A stretch of DNA of 64,000 nucleotides, from assembly GCA_950022655.1 (NCBI GenBank), contig OX465581.1:34877300-34941299 (forward strand). The letters run 5' to 3'. A model generated the notes under the pieces. It saw only the letters and a list, made by a program, of their open reading frames with translations, was not told the origin of the DNA and did no database searches. Made by a program: the position numbers and the translations under genes. The DNA is from Alentia gelatinosa. Lineage: Eukaryota; Annelida; Polychaeta; Phyllodocida; Polynoidae. Positions 12,723 to 25,209 of the stretch are shown one piece after another. The number at the start of each line of letters is the position of its first letter. The stretch's first letter is position 1.

Positions 12723-14159
12723 TTGTCTATTTGCCTTCATTGAACCCGCCCCCCCCCTCCCACCCCCGCCCGCCGGCGCCCTACATTACGGGTTCATATA
12801 AGCAGATTGTGGATAATCTAGTTTAAAAATTGAAACGTTCTGACAACAGTAAATACATGCTTCAGACAGATCTGCTCCATTTTCTTAATTCAAATCGAAA
12901 TGCACAGAATGTCTTAAGACAGGTAATTTCTTTGAGTGAATCCAACAAAAAAGGGAGATTGTATCTGTAAGATGAGGATGAAACAGTCTTCACCTCGGCA
13001 TCCACAGATGAAGGCACTAGCATCTGATCAGTCCTGTCACCCTACACTATTTTGTCCAATTACAATCCATTGGGGATAATTGTCTAATTGTGCATAATTT
13101 GGAACCCACCCCCCCCCCCCCCTAGTTAACCGGCGGCCGCTTCAAAAAATTTCCTTACAAGCTTTTACCAGCACTATCAACTTCACAGGCACTCATCTAT
13201 CGACATTGTCTTTATTCTCATTACTTATATTCCTCATGCTGTAAGCTCCCAGGTTCGTGTAAGTTCTACCAAGTAAATTTCAAGAAAACCGGGTTAAATA
13301 TAAGTTAACGGTTGTGCGAATATATCAGCCTACGATTGTACCGAGGACACTTCAAAAGCTCAACGATGGATACACTTGCAAATGCTTCGCTCTTCGAAGA
13401 AAATGCGAACCCTGAACTTCTTTCTTTATGTATTGATACTTTTATGCTCAAGAGGGAAAGTTCACATGTAAAGCTTTGATACCAATAATGAATTAGTAGT
13501 TCCACGCTAATTCACAACAAAAATTAACCTCAATTCCTTTGATTTGATATATATGCTCCATTTCAATGCATAGTGAATATATGAATCTTAAAACCAAAGG
13601 GAATTACTGGACACTATTTTCCTTCTTTTATCTTTGGAAGCTGAACCGACAAAGCTATACCGTGACTGTTAAATAATGCAAAACCCATTGTAACCTACCA
13701 TATATAATAAGGTACGAATCCGACAGTATATGCTTGGAGTTGCTCCCCAAAATATAGACAGAACCAGAGATTTCCATGGAGACTGAAACCCTACGAGAGT
13801 GAGATTCTTGTGAGCAGAAAAACCCAGACTTGCTGGTCTTTTTTTGTATGTCGAGACTCAGATGTAATCTTTTCTAAAATTTATTTAAAAAAACCAAATT
13901 TAAGGCTGTAGTTTTCTGTTCTCATTACCTTGAGACGAGTCTGTGACTGCCTCCGCCACTGGAAAATGGGGCAGGTTGTGCTGGTCTAGAAATTAGATAA
14001 ATACCTCATAGTTGTATCAATGAGGTCCAAACTTCCGGAGTTTTTTTTCTAGATTTGCCGAGAGTTCAACGCATACCGGAAGATTTTTCTATGATTTCCA
14101 CTAATATGGTGCTAATTGATGCTTACGAAACCAACGACAAACAGGAAACTTGGTAACCA
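12723..14159. other. Gene-free AT-rich sequence
   Basis: It holds C runs near 12748 and 13109-13122 and otherwise unique AT-rich DNA. No coding or RNA signal was found. Confidence 0.4.
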
Positions 14160-14332
14160 AAATATCGAATCTTACAGAATAGTCACGGCTAGGCCGTTAA
14201 GACCAGCCTTATGAATAGGCTGAGGCCTTACGCCACTTAATTGAGCCCAATGGGGCAGACTCTTACTCTTATGTACACTATTCAACTGTAGTATCAAACT
14301 CAATAAAGAAAGTTTAAAAAAAAAAAAAAAAA
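14160..14332 (+). mobile_element. Probable retrotransposed 3' end with poly(A) tail
   Basis: A canonical AATAAA hexamer (near 14303) is followed 10-12 bp later by a run of about 19 A residues. This is the layout of a reverse-transcribed polyadenylated RNA on the plus strand. The 5' limit is uncertain. The first 140 bp have no coding frame and no known family could be named. Confidence 0.45.
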
Positions 14333-14379
14333 AGCCTACTGGAGTACTTCAATGCAGTGTTCTCATTGATATTGATCAC

Positions 14380-14636
14380 CAGGATTATCAGGAAAATATC
14401 TTTTATTTGGAACTAACTGCCTCGGAGACTTGACAAAACATGGAAAACCCAAATGTTGGCCATGGAATAAGGCCGGGGGGTGGGGGGGGGGGGGGGCGTC
14501 AGGAGGTTCAAACTGTTTTATGGCGTGAATGTGGCTTAATTCATAATATCTTAGCTTTATACAAGAAAACTTATTCTACAAATTGGAAATTAGAACAATG
14601 ACTTCAATGGAAAAGTAGAAAACTGATATCTCTTTA
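14380..14636 (+). mobile_element. Family A hAT-like MITE, copy 1 (5' end eroded)
   Basis: It matches the family by its TGCCTCGGAGACTTGA, AACATGGAAAAC and TTGGCCATGGAAT blocks. It carries an internal G run (14482-14496) and ends GATATCTCT. The left terminal repeat is degraded. Confidence 0.6.
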
Positions 14637-14709
14637 TCATTGTAATCTGAACTGCATATAATCAGTTCGTCAGCGAATTGAACAAATAGAAATTGACATA
14701 GTAACTAAT

Positions 14710-14954
14710 CAGGGATGACAGTTGGGGGTCATGGAAAATTATTTTTCATGTGGAACGTACTGCCTCAGAGAGTACGGTAAAATGTGGGAAACGCATAGTT
14801 TTTGCCATTGAATGGTGCTGTGGTGTATGGGGAAGTTATTAGTGTGAATGAGGTTGAATTCATTCTCTCTTTCTTCTACACAAGAAGAAAAAGTTGTATA
14901 AACTGGAAATAAAAACAAGGATTTCCTTTGAAAAGTGGAAAACTGCCATTTCTG
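14710..14954 (+). mobile_element. Family A hAT-like MITE, copy 2
   Basis: This full-length 245-bp copy starts CAGGGATGACAGTT and ends AACTGCCATTTCTG, so its termini form an inverted repeat. The flanks TAACTAAT and TAACTTAA match at 6 of 8 positions, compatible with the 8-bp target duplication of hAT elements. Confidence 0.72.
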
Positions 14955-15889
14955 TAACTTAAATTTCCTGATAAATAAATAAGCACACAACTCAGATATG
15001 AATGTTAATAATACACTGGACAGGAATACTTTTATTGACTGTACACGGTACACTTAATTGAGGCTCTGTGTGCAGTGGCTTCCCACTAGGCTTCCTCGTC
15101 TGGCTTCCCAGGTGGGGGAGCCACTGTATATGGGGGAAAGTTTGGGAGGTCATATGTGGAGCTTTCATGACTGGCCACATGGCAGGGTACAACGCCAGTT
15201 TGGGGTCCATCAAAGTCTATTGGTAGGATCTGTACAAGGTCAGGGAGAAAGTAGGATGAATATAAAGTACGAGTATGTATTGTAAGTTCTCAAAGAAAGT
15301 CGGTCTCTCATCTGTTTCACTTATTTTCACAATAAATAATAATAAAGGAAATAAATTACATGAAATCATCCACGGTCATTTTTTTTTGAACGACTAAACA
15401 GTTCTACAAGCGACCCAGTGATTTTCTTTTTTGGTTTGTACAAAAAGTTAGTGTGGAAAAGGGTTCCAGTTCCTGCTCTAGCAAACGAGAGCTGGTTACT
15501 TTGCGAAATCTGGGGAAAATCAAACAATTTTGTCAATTGAACTCTTAATTTGGTTTGAATTTTAGTGATATCGATTGGAAAGGTCAAAACAAAAGGTTAT
15601 TCGATCAGATTACGAGAAGATCAGTAGAGCTAAGCCTAAATGAGGAACAAACAGTGGTGGAGTGAATTAATGACCTGTCAATTACGCTCATACAATCTGT
15701 CATTGTATACGTTCGAAAGATTTTCTTACAGACCATTTTCTATACTCGATCCTCGCCGTTCCTTACTTAAAAATAGTTGGCCTTATAACTGGTAGGTCCC
15801 AAGAAACTACAAAAATAACGTGCGAAACAATAACTAGCAAATCCTGATTTCCATCTTTCAAAGAATTTAGGTAGTGATCTATTTTAGTC
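14955..15889. other. Region between the MITE and the gene 3' end
   Basis: It contains an imperfect inverted repeat (15073-15126, arms CAGTGGCTTCCCAC and GTGGGGGAGCCACTG) and AT-rich DNA. It could be part of a longer 3'UTR if the signal near 15027 is used. Confidence 0.35.
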
Positions 15890-15910
15890 GTCATAAAATG
15901 CAACACTGAT

Positions 15911-15916
15911 TTTATT
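15911..15916 (-). promoter_or_regulatory. Candidate poly(A) signal AATAAA
   Basis: TTTATT on the plus strand reads AATAAA on the gene strand, about 1.8 kb downstream of the stop codon. It is the first canonical hexamer I found downstream of the stop. There is a CA about 18 nt further on. It is only a six-base motif in AT-rich DNA. The next one, near 15027, would lengthen the 3'UTR by 0.9 kb. Confidence 0.3.
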
Positions 15917-17103
15917 CTTTACAATTATTGTGGTTCTTCAAAATAGACCGGCTTTCCACCTATGTAGCGCCAGTGGGATATACTTACTCTAGCTCTCAAT
16001 CTGTACTCTGTGTCTACCATCTACATGCCTCAAGTAGCTGCTTTCAACGTTATAAAAATTACTCCAGCAAAATAGGAACTTCAATACAATGGTGTACTAC
16101 AAAGCGGTATTTACCATTGCAACTAGCACAAATATTCTTTAAAAAAAAAAAACGGGAAAAAAAAAAATACACAAAAAAAAAAGATTCTGTACATTTCATG
16201 TCACCAGCTGGTGCAGCGCTAGCCGAGTCGGCGCCGGGCAGAGGCTGGCCACTGAATCACATCTACATCGTATTACGGTAATGGAGTTAGTTTGCCATAA
16301 TCGGGCGGGCACTAGCAACCACAGCGATCGGACATGAGGGGGAAAAAGACGACTGGTAGACTTTACTGAGGGGTAGGAGGAGGAGGAGGAGGTGGAGGTG
16401 GTGGCAGGTGAACTGTGTACTTTTCTCCATGGTACAGGACACTAGGACAGAAAAACCCTCCCGTCTCCCACGCTAACGACAGCGGTCGACACTTAACAAC
16501 ACACGTCCAAAGAAACTACAAGCTACTCTTCTCCGACTAGTACTATATACAGGGTCCTGCCCGCCTTGTCGAGTGGGCAGCGGTGTGACGCCAACTCGTA
16601 GTCCTTCGTCAGTCCGTGCTTGCCTTCTTCTCTCTAGTGATTACAGTTAGTAGACCTCGGGAGGTGGTCTCGCCTCGCCCGGTAAGCGGGGTCCATGCCC
16701 GTTCTGTACATTGTCCCACACATTTGCCCCGTGTGAAGGTTTAAGCTGCGTCTCGGCGAGGGCTTCTACCGTGTGTGGTATGATACCGTCTTAGACACAT
16801 AATAATAATTATAATTATAATAATGCGGATACACAATACAATGCAGTTTTCTTGTTTCATGTTTCAATTCTGAATTGGTTCCCTCCGACGGCGAGCGCGG
16901 TTGGGGACACACGCCACACGTCCGCCCCCCCTAGCACGGATACGGTTCTCTCAGTGAAAAGACTATGTACAAGTTAGAAAAGAAACCTCTGTCTGTTCAA
17001 TGTGTTGTGAATTGATGCATGTTTGCGAATCTGATGTGAGTGTATATAATATATAGGGGAGCGGGGGCGTGGTGGGGAAGGAGGTTTGTTTTTTTAAACT
17101 TTG

Positions 17104-17129
17104 ATCATCATCATCATCATCATCATCAA
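17104..17129. repeat. (CAT)n trinucleotide repeat in the 3'UTR
   Basis: Eight CAT units in a row, read as ATG repeats on the gene strand. It lies downstream of the stop codon. Confidence 0.85.
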
Positions 17130-17710
17130 CACGAGGTGGCCCAGGGTCACTCAGGAGCCAGTCCTGTCACTGTCGTAATGTACACAAAGAGGACTGGGCG
17201 CAGTTCCTCAGATTTCCTCCTGTAAATCTGATCTCCACAGTGGACTGTGAAGGCCCTCCTCACAGCAGACACATTGAGCCGCGTGCAGTTCGTCTCTCGG
17301 TGTGTCTGTGGTGCGGGTTCTCGTCTACTCTGGCCGTGCACAACCACAACACAACATGGATATAGTACAGCGTCGTACAGATGGCCCTACACTGTTGGGC
17401 ATGGCAGTAGTATCATTATTGTACATGAACATGTCTCTGGCAGCATTCGTCTATTGTGGCGGGCACAACGTTGTTTTGTTTTTGTTTTGTTTTGAGCAGG
17501 CAGCAGCAGCAACATTGAATAAGGACAGCGCGCACACAGACAGCGAGTACGCGCCTGTGTCGTTATGTCACTCCGCTTTCTTCTTCTTCCTCTTCTTCAT
17601 GGCGTTGAGATTCTTGCCCTCCCCGCCCCGCCTCACCGCCTCCGTCACGGCTCAGCGGTCACGAGCAGCTCGGCCGCCGACGCGAGGCGCCCCGCCGCCC
17701 AGTGCTGTTT

Positions 17711-18138
17711 CTAGTGCTGGTAATCGCGGATGATCTTCATGCTCGGCGGCGGAGGCGGGGGCGGCGGCGGTGGGGGCGGCGGGCCTTGCTGGGGGTAACT
17801 CGGGTAGGTGTGAGGGGGCGGCGGGGGTGGCGGCGGCGGGGGGCCGGGCGCGGCGCTGTACTGTTGACGGGTCGGTGGTGGGGCCATGTGCTGGGCGGGC
17901 ACGGCGGGGTAGGGACCGCCGTGGAGGGGTCCTGGATGCGGCGGCGGGGGCGGCGGCGGGGGCGGCTGCTGGTGGTGGTGGTGGTTGTGGCCGTGGCGGG
18001 GGTAGGGCGGGGCGGGCAGGTTGTTGTACTGGGAGGTGGAGGAGGGCGGTGGGTAGGGTTGGCTGTGCACGGGACCGTTGTACGGGTATCCCGGTCCTCC
18101 AGGGTTTGATGAGGCGCCGCCTGGACCGACAGCACGTT
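17711..18138 (-). CDS. KMT2E: Exon 15, last coding exon: Pro/His-rich C-terminus and stop
   Basis: This is the terminal coding exon, with acceptor TCTACTTGCAG and stop codon TAG at 17713-17711. Two bases complete a Lys codon and the remainder encodes RAVGPGGASSNPGGPGYPYN, then Tyr/Pro-rich sequence, a GHNHHHHQQ patch, three long polyPro runs (9, 10 and 13 residues) separated by Gly/Tyr/Ser, and a non-repetitive end SMKIIRDYQH. Three frames are open here because of the CCN/GGN repeats. Only the frame used here joins exon 14 and gives the KIIRDYQH tail. The tract could bind SH3, WW or EVH1 domains, but that is inference. It is extremely GC-rich. Confidence 0.83.
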
Positions 18139-18415
18139 CTGCAAGTAGAAAAGGGCACCAAGGATAAGTCAACCTTCTCACACTACTAACTTTGACATGA
18201 TCAATACATAACACGTATCAAACCCTGGGGAAATATGCAATAAACATGAATGAAAACATCATCAATAACTTTTAGCTCCCAGCAAAAAGGTCAACTGTAG
18301 AGTTGTTATTCAAAGGTTTTATTTCAGGAAAAAAAGCTAGGAGATTCCTCTTTCGAACTTAGAGGTTTGTGGATTTATTCAAAAGTTACTTTGAACTCTT
18401 TCTGAGGCCGAACTG

Positions 18416-18771
18416 TTAATACTTTTCATGTGGAATTAACTATCCAAGGGAGACTGAGAAAACATGGAAAACACATTAAGGTTGCCTATGGAAGAGGGGG
18501 TTGAGGTGGTTGGGAAGGTTTAAGCCAATATTCTATTGACGAGAATGAGACTCAAGTTATATTATCTTTGATGGAAGGATGACCACTAACCATGCATGAG
18601 CCCCAAAAACTGTTCAGTCAGTTTTAAAGAATATAAATCTTTCATATAACGGCCAATCGCTACATTTTTTGTTGTATCTATCTATCTTTGTTCTATACAC
18701 AAAAGATAATTTCATAAACTGGAGAAGAAAACAAAAATTTCAATGAAAAAAGTGGAAAACTGCCATCCCCG
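18416..18771 (+). mobile_element. Family A MITE, copy 3, interrupted
   Basis: The left half (TTTTCATGTGGAATTAAC, AACATGGAAAACAC) and the right half (CATAAACTGGAG...GGAAAACTGCCATC) are separated by about 115 bp of unrelated sequence at about 18575-18690. Confidence 0.6.
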
Positions 18772-19737
18772 TATTAAGTATTACACAATAAAATCACACC
18801 AGCAGTAGGCAGTAGGTCAGATATCTGAAAAAGTAGAAATAATAACCTAGAACAAAAATTTAATTGTCGCCCATCTAGTGTAGCCAATACCCTCGTCCAA
18901 TCAGGTGTGGCACTATGAGGGTATTACTTCTGCCGAGACAAGAATCCTTTCACAAGTGTTTCATAACCGAACAGGCTGCTAAACTAAGCAGGTCAAACTG
19001 ACATGACCTGCAGGTCATAGCATCGGAAATACTGGTTTCCAACCTCAGATTCTCGTAGTACACAGATCTAACTGCTACAGGGCTGGGTATCAGGAGAGAG
19101 CATCCTGCCCCTCCGCAGCGCCCTCAGGTAGCAGCGTGACGAGTGAGGCTGACCTGAGGGTCACAGGGGTGAAAGAAGTTAGCGGTTTATAGCTAGGTTT
19201 ACATAAAGGGCCAACTGGCGGGTTCAGGACCTATGGCGTGTGGGTCCCCCGCGGGCCGCCCCCACACGACCCCCGCCCGCCCGGGTCTGCGTGCGCTGTC
19301 ACACCTTAACACGCCGACGAGAAGACCACTTACTCCATCCCTCCTCCGGCCGCCGGCCCTCCCTCCCTCCCCGGCGGCCACGCCTCGCCGGTGCTGCCCG
19401 CCTCACCGCGCACTGACCATTATGGGGCCGGCCATAACCACCGGCCGGCTGACCACGAGTTGGGGCTGCGTGGAGGTCAAGCTGCTGGTCACGCCCCCCT
19501 CCCACCCCGCCGTCTGCCACGCCCACAAACACGCCGTACCCTGTGCGCGACCGGCACTCTTCTCATCGCCACTACTACAGAGGTTATGAAAGCCTTTCTG
19601 GGTTCATACCCGTGTATGGTAAACTCTTGCGTATGTTACAAAAACACTGCATGCGTTGTGCAGAAATTACACAATCAACATCAGGCTAAATGATGCTGAT
19701 AGGGTTCGTTTGTATCTTTACATGCATTGGGATATTG

Positions 19738-19982
19738 AAAAAAGAATATAGGAAATATTATCATATATACTTTACTGCCTCAGAGAGACTGAGAAAACAT
19801 GGAAAACATATTGTCATTGGTCATGGAATGGGGCTTGGGTGTGTTGGAAGGTATGAACTACTGTTTATTAGTGTGAATGAGGCCCAATTTATTCTCTCTT
19901 TGTTTTACGCAAGAAACATAATTTTATATACTGAAAATAAAATCAAAGATTTCCTTGGATAAGAAGAAAGCTGTCATCTCTG
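19738..19982 (+). mobile_element. Family A MITE, copy 4
   Basis: It contains CTGCCTCAGAGAGACTGAG, ACATGGAAAACAT and GTGTGAATGAGGC, and ends GTCATCTCTG. The left terminus is diverged. Confidence 0.65.
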
Positions 19983-22469
19983 TTATAAGTATTCACTAGT
20001 TGTCACAGGCACGATCAACTGAACTTTCAATATAAACACAATATAACGTATTCTGAGACATATTGCGTAATGTCATCTACAAGGAGAATATGACCATGCA
20101 TATCAAAATCATGGTAATGCTATATCTATTATCCAGCATTCAAAATATAAGTTATCAAAGGAAACAAAATATCACCGCTGATATTTCCATGCACTATTTT
20201 GCATACTAGGGACTTTTTTCCTGTATCCTACTTAGTAGAAAACGGCTTACCGTATCCTACCCAGTAGTGATCTGTAGGCTACATATGTTCAGTAAAGAGA
20301 CTCTGTATAAGGGGGGTAATAGATACACGCATACGTGTCTTGTTCTTACCAAAAATACACCGGACTACTTCATCATAAAGGGAAAACGCCAATACCAAGG
20401 TAAATTCGGTATAGGGAAAGCCTAAAAACTCGATGACTAATGCTAGCACATGGCTATCACAGTTTACACTCTGCAATGAAAATAAAGACTGCTTATGGGG
20501 AAAAAAGAAAATATAGATTAACAAAACCAAAGAAAATGTGTAAACTGTGGGACGTTTTCGTTCTCCCTAATCGAAGATTATATTTCACTGTAAAGTTGTA
20601 TTAAATATCATCGGTCTCTACTTTCAGGGATAAATCAATCATTTTATAAGCAAGTAAAACCGCAGATATGAATATTATCAAATATTGTTACTCTACACAA
20701 AACGCCACTCCCTGACGCCACCAGCACACCCCCCCCCCCCTCCCCCACGCCCACCCCCCACCAGTTCCTCTCTGCTATGCAGGGATCCCTGCCATACCTC
20801 ATGTGAATGAACACTTGCCGGCAAGACAGTGGGAATAAAATGCGGCATTTTATGGCTGTCTATAAGGCCGTCCTCTCGTTGGTGTCATACACAGATAATA
20901 GAGCGGAATGTGGCGTCGGGCGGAGATACTCGTGGGGCCGGCGGCGTGGTAAGCAGGCCGGCCCGACCCGCCGTGGACAGCCGCCAAGGGACGGGCCGCC
21001 TTCCCAGAGCCCAGTCTGACCCATTTGGACAGTGTCCAGTCTGAGGTGCTTCGTCCGACTGAAGACACAGCCTCCTTCTTTTCTTGGGTATAATTGTAAA
21101 ACAGTGGCCACATTCTCTGTACACTGTGGGCGGTTGTCCATCTCATTATATAAATGGTAGCATATAGGTGCATGGATTGTTATCTAAAACACACCGTCTA
21201 GTTTCTTTACGATGTATATGGTTATGCTAATCTAAACTGAAGCCACTCTTGCATAATGCTTTGGTCATCCTGAACTATAATTCTTGAATAGAAATTTGCT
21301 TAAATGATTCGGTCTCAGATCAAAGTTTTATCGTGATTACAATGGGAAGGTAAACAGTAATGTAAAATAATCCATCGCCGCTTGATATTATATTAAATGT
21401 GCAAACCATGCACTTAAAAATATTTTAATTTAATGTTTTCGTTACATGAAACATTGACAAGATAAACTTTTCATGTAAAGCAAATATTTGTTGATATTCA
21501 TATATCAATATAGTTTTAAGTATACTTAAAAAATAATGGTGAATTAAGAAATTATTCAAATCACAGAAATCAATTAAACGTCACTGCATTTCAAAAACTA
21601 GGTCTGTGATCTTTCTTTTTTCAAATTGCAAAATTGGACTTCCATCCTCAGTTAGCAATTATGCAAAAGAAAAAGCTTGCGTGTATCTTTAGATAAATCA
21701 AGACTTCAAAATAAAACAAATATGATTAACTTAAATCGGTTGATACATTTCACTTTCGATCAATCCTAAAACCTTTCCCATACAGATCAAAACTTTTCAT
21801 TTGTTGAAAAAAGAGAAAGAAGGAACTGGGCCAAGTCAAAGAAATAATGCCCTGTATTGTTAAGAAAAGAAAGAAGATTGACCGAGGTTCGTGTTGCTAA
21901 GCCTGAAACTGTTGGGTAATTATGTGTTTAAGGGGGTATTTGGCGTAGCGTGATCAGCGTGAGAGCGGCGAGGGAGGCTTTGTGTCACCTGTCTCTTGTG
22001 GTGACCACCTCCTAGTAACCAGACAACATGTGGCTCAAACTTTAGGCTGTTGCAACTGACCACATCATTATGTTCGCGCGGTGCCGCCGGCGCGTTCTCA
22101 CACCCATGTCGGACTCAACCCATCGCCCGCCTTCAAACAAACCAGCCCTGTTTGCAGCCCGTTGCTGTTAGATTCTTTTCACACTTCATGACGCAGCGAC
22201 AATATTTCAGCTAGAGTAGCAGGCCAGTAATTGGGCTTGTTTCAGTATTGTTTCTGGAGAAGGGCCAGCGCTGGCCCTACTTTACACAGTAGTTTCCACG
22301 AGTGGTTAACATAAAACGTTGCCGTTTTAAGCCGCCTTCGTTATTGCCACTCCAAGTGTGAGTAGTGTGTATCCCCGTGAAAAAGTAACGCTCTTTAAGA
22401 GGCCATCTAATGCAGACCAAGGCCAAAGCGGCTTTCTCCACTCACCAGGATCTGTCTGCTGCCGACCAT

Positions 22470-22744
22470 GAGCGTGATGATGAACATGTTTCAAAGCAAG
22501 AATGTGATGAGCATGATGTAGGACATGATTGTGATGAGCATGATACAGAGCATGAGTGTGGTGAACATGTTTCAAAGTATGAGTGTGGTGAGCATGATGC
22601 AGAACATGAGTGTGGTGACTATGTTTTAAGGATGAGTGTGATGAGCATGGTGTACAGCATGAGTGTGGTGAACATGGTACAAGGCATGGATGTGGTGATG
22701 GACATGATGCAGAGCATGACTGTGGTGAACATGGTACAAGGCAT
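22470..22744. repeat. 27-bp minisatellite, about 10 units
   Basis: The consensus unit is GAGTGTGGTGAGCATG followed by ATGCAGAGCAT. Eight units are 27 bp and two are 30 bp, so the array stays open in frame on both strands (Cys/Glu/His-rich on plus, His/Ala-rich on minus). It lies in the large intron. Confidence 0.8.
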
Positions 22745-23724
22745 ACGCTCTAAGGTCTTGAGATCGAGAGTTTGCCTACCCCTGCTCTGCTGACCCTAAC
22801 CCTGTGCTAACGTTTCGTTCTCGGCAGTGATAAAGGGCAATCTATCATACTAAAAGTGGAGCTTTTCATTTTAGTGGCCATCGTAAATGTTGAATGACGA
22901 GGACGGCCTAGGTGTTGACACAGGTTGTCACCCACCCTATCAGGCCCACCTCACCCGGCCCTGTTTGCACATACCTTAAACTAATATCAGGATGGAGGTG
23001 ATTAATACAACAACCACGCACACCCTTCCCTCTCCTTCCACACCCCTCCATATGCATCCCCCTATCCCTGGAGTCCCTTACCATCAGACACTGAAGGCAC
23101 AGGGTGTTGCAGGTGGAGAGAATGCGTGCACAAATACATATATGTATACACATCCAGTGGCCATGAGCCATGCGGGGTGTCTGGGTGGCGGTGCCGCTCC
23201 CAAATCTCACGTTAAACACCCGCCGCTTCACACAGAGGCGGCATTTGGGTAGTGACCGCCACTACTCCACCCCTGGCCTGGCCCTGGCCTCCGTTCCCAC
23301 AGGCGCTTGGGAGGCCAGCGGCTATTTCGGCACAGGTCGGTGCCACTGAAAAGCAGTCGCCACAGATGTTGACTAGCCGCCGCGCTACACACGCACAATA
23401 GTCTAATAAGACATCATTATGGCGCGGGGTGGGGGGGCCTCAGATGGGATCAAGCCAAGCAGAAACTGCCAGCCGGCCCGACGCTAGCACGCTCTGTGTC
23501 CTGTGTCAAAACAGCGCCTGTGGCTGCCAGCAGCGCGGGGCTCGTCGGCAGCGGGCTGCCGACAGACACCCCGCCGTATCGGCCAAGTCTCCAGCCCTCA
23601 CCCGGCGCCTCACCTTCCTGCAGCAACACATTAATAAAAAAAAGATACTCCTCCTATACTTCACAAACTCCTCCCATACTTCACAACCGGTCGTCGTAAG
23701 GGGGCCATTGAAAATTGATAATGG

Positions 23725-23999
23725 CAAGGATGCAATTCGGGACTGAGGACAGAAATCGGAAATTCAAAATCCTTAATGCATTTAAAAAAAGAAAAGAACA
23801 ACCAAGAAATTGTATATTAGTACAGAATGACTATGAATCGATATATATTCTGATTTTCCTTGATAAACCGTAACCGTTGATTTTTGGTAGTTGAAGAGAG
23901 ATTGAGACTAAAGAGTAAATGCCACTCTAACATAGAGGGTATTACCAGCATGAAGGGAATATCGGAATTTCTTCATTTGTTGGCAAATTCGCATCCCTG
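23725..23999 (+). mobile_element. Family B MITE, copy 1
   Basis: It begins CAAGGATGCAATTCGGG and ends with TTCGCATCCCTG, whose reverse complement CAGGGATGCGAA gives the terminal inverted repeat. The internal blocks AATCGGAAATTCAAAA and TTCATTTGTTGGCAAA are shared with the copy at 38326. It lies exactly 8 bp from a family A copy. Confidence 0.65.
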
Positions 24000-24007
24000 A
24001 GTATTGC

Positions 24008-24275
24008 CAGGGATGTCAGTTGGGGTATGAAATAATGGTAGGTATTCTCTTTTTTAAATGTGGAATTTACAGTCTCAGAGAGACCTGAGGAAGCATGGAA
24101 AACATATCCAATGTTGGCCATGGAATGGGGCTGAGGGTGTGTGGGAGGTTCGAACCACTGTTTTATTGGCCTGAATGAGGTTAAATTTTTCCTATTTATT
24201 ATTGGCACAAGAAAAGAATTATTTCATTGAGAGAAAATAAAAAGGAGAATTTCCTGGTGGAAAACTGGCATTTCT
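24008..24275 (+). mobile_element. Family A MITE, copy 5
   Basis: It starts CAGGGATGTCAGTTGGGG and contains the AGTCTCAGAGAGACCTGAGG and GGCCATGGAATGGGGCTG blocks. It ends AACTGGCATTTCTG. The flanks GTATTGC and GTAATGC are similar. Confidence 0.72.
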
Positions 24276-25209
24276 GTAATGCAACAGACACATCTTGGCT
24301 ATGTTAATGAGTAATGATGTAGAACAAAGAATGGTACTGACAGCATTTGGCAACAGGGTAAATGAATGAGAAGTCTTTTTTGTGTGCTTTCAGACAAACG
24401 ATGGAAAATGTGTCGTGGTTTTACGTCTACCATAAACCCAGCAACCTATGCTGAATAATTGAACAGAAACAACATTCCGAAGTATATGGACATATAAAGA
24501 TGTGAACATGGGGTTTGATTGACCTTGAAACTGAAGCTGATCCCACAAGAATACTTCACGAGATAGAAGTATCCTATTAGTGTAATACTCAATATACCTA
24601 TATGGCTAAGACAGTACTATAATTCAGTTTGAGGGGTAACTTTGCGGCTGCCGTCTTGATATTGCATATCAGGGTCAATTTGCATGTATTCAATTGAGTT
24701 GTGAGTTTTGTTTGTGGAGGACTTTCTGATGTTTCATTCTATAGAATATGCAAGCAAGCAATTATAACGTTCAGGCAGAGGAATCCTTAAGTTTCCATAG
24801 AGCGGTGTATACTATCCAACCAACTATAAAACCACATGTCTGGCAGCTGAATCTAGACTTAAATTGATAACCACACAATTTAGACACACAAAAAATGACA
24901 ATGGCAACTCCGAGTTTTTTGCCTGGACGCGAGGATACTGTGTCAACTGTGTTGATACATTTTAAACCCAAACACAATCTGTCGCGACATTCTTGTCACA
25001 CTAGATGTCCAGCTGGTCTACACCCGAGCTAACTGAAAAATTCTCAAAGAAAAAATATCACTATCAAAACCTACTGAATGTCACTGAAAACCCTAACTAG
25101 GCTTCTACCGCAGACGGAACATATCTTAAAATTGCTGAACTTTTCAATTTAACTCATATAAATGGATTTGATCAAAATGAATTGCATTCACAAGTTCGTA
25201 GTATATCTA

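Larger units (their letters stand above)
15890..17710 (-). other. KMT2E: Probable 3'UTR of the KMT2E-like gene
   Basis: From the stop codon to about 15890 there is no other coding signal, and the base composition stays mixed and GC-richer down to about 16200. It contains a CAT trinucleotide repeat (17104-17129), a GGA/GGT-rich patch (16373-16410), an AT-rich run of ATT/AAT units (16799-16826) and an A-rich interval at 16141-16183. The last two would be AU-rich and U-rich in the transcript. The downstream limit depends on the poly(A) signal noted separately. No intron signal was seen. Confidence 0.45.

Noticed and set aside
15928..16281. 117-codon plus-strand frame near the gene 3' end
   Set aside because: It includes poly-Lys from A runs and overlaps the probable 3'UTR; there is no protein resemblance.
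17652..18189. Alternative Arg/Ala- or Gly-rich frames over the last exon
   Set aside because: CCN/GGN repeats keep several frames open; only one joins exon 14 in phase and ends in a non-repetitive peptide.
22470..22744. CRISPR-like repeat array
   Set aside because: Units are contiguous without spacers and diverged; it is a minisatellite in animal DNA.
24140..24160. GGTTCGAACC in family A copies as a tRNA B box, which would make the family a SINE
   Set aside because: No A box lies at the right distance, there is no 3' tail, and the element has matching inverted ends, so a MITE explains it better.
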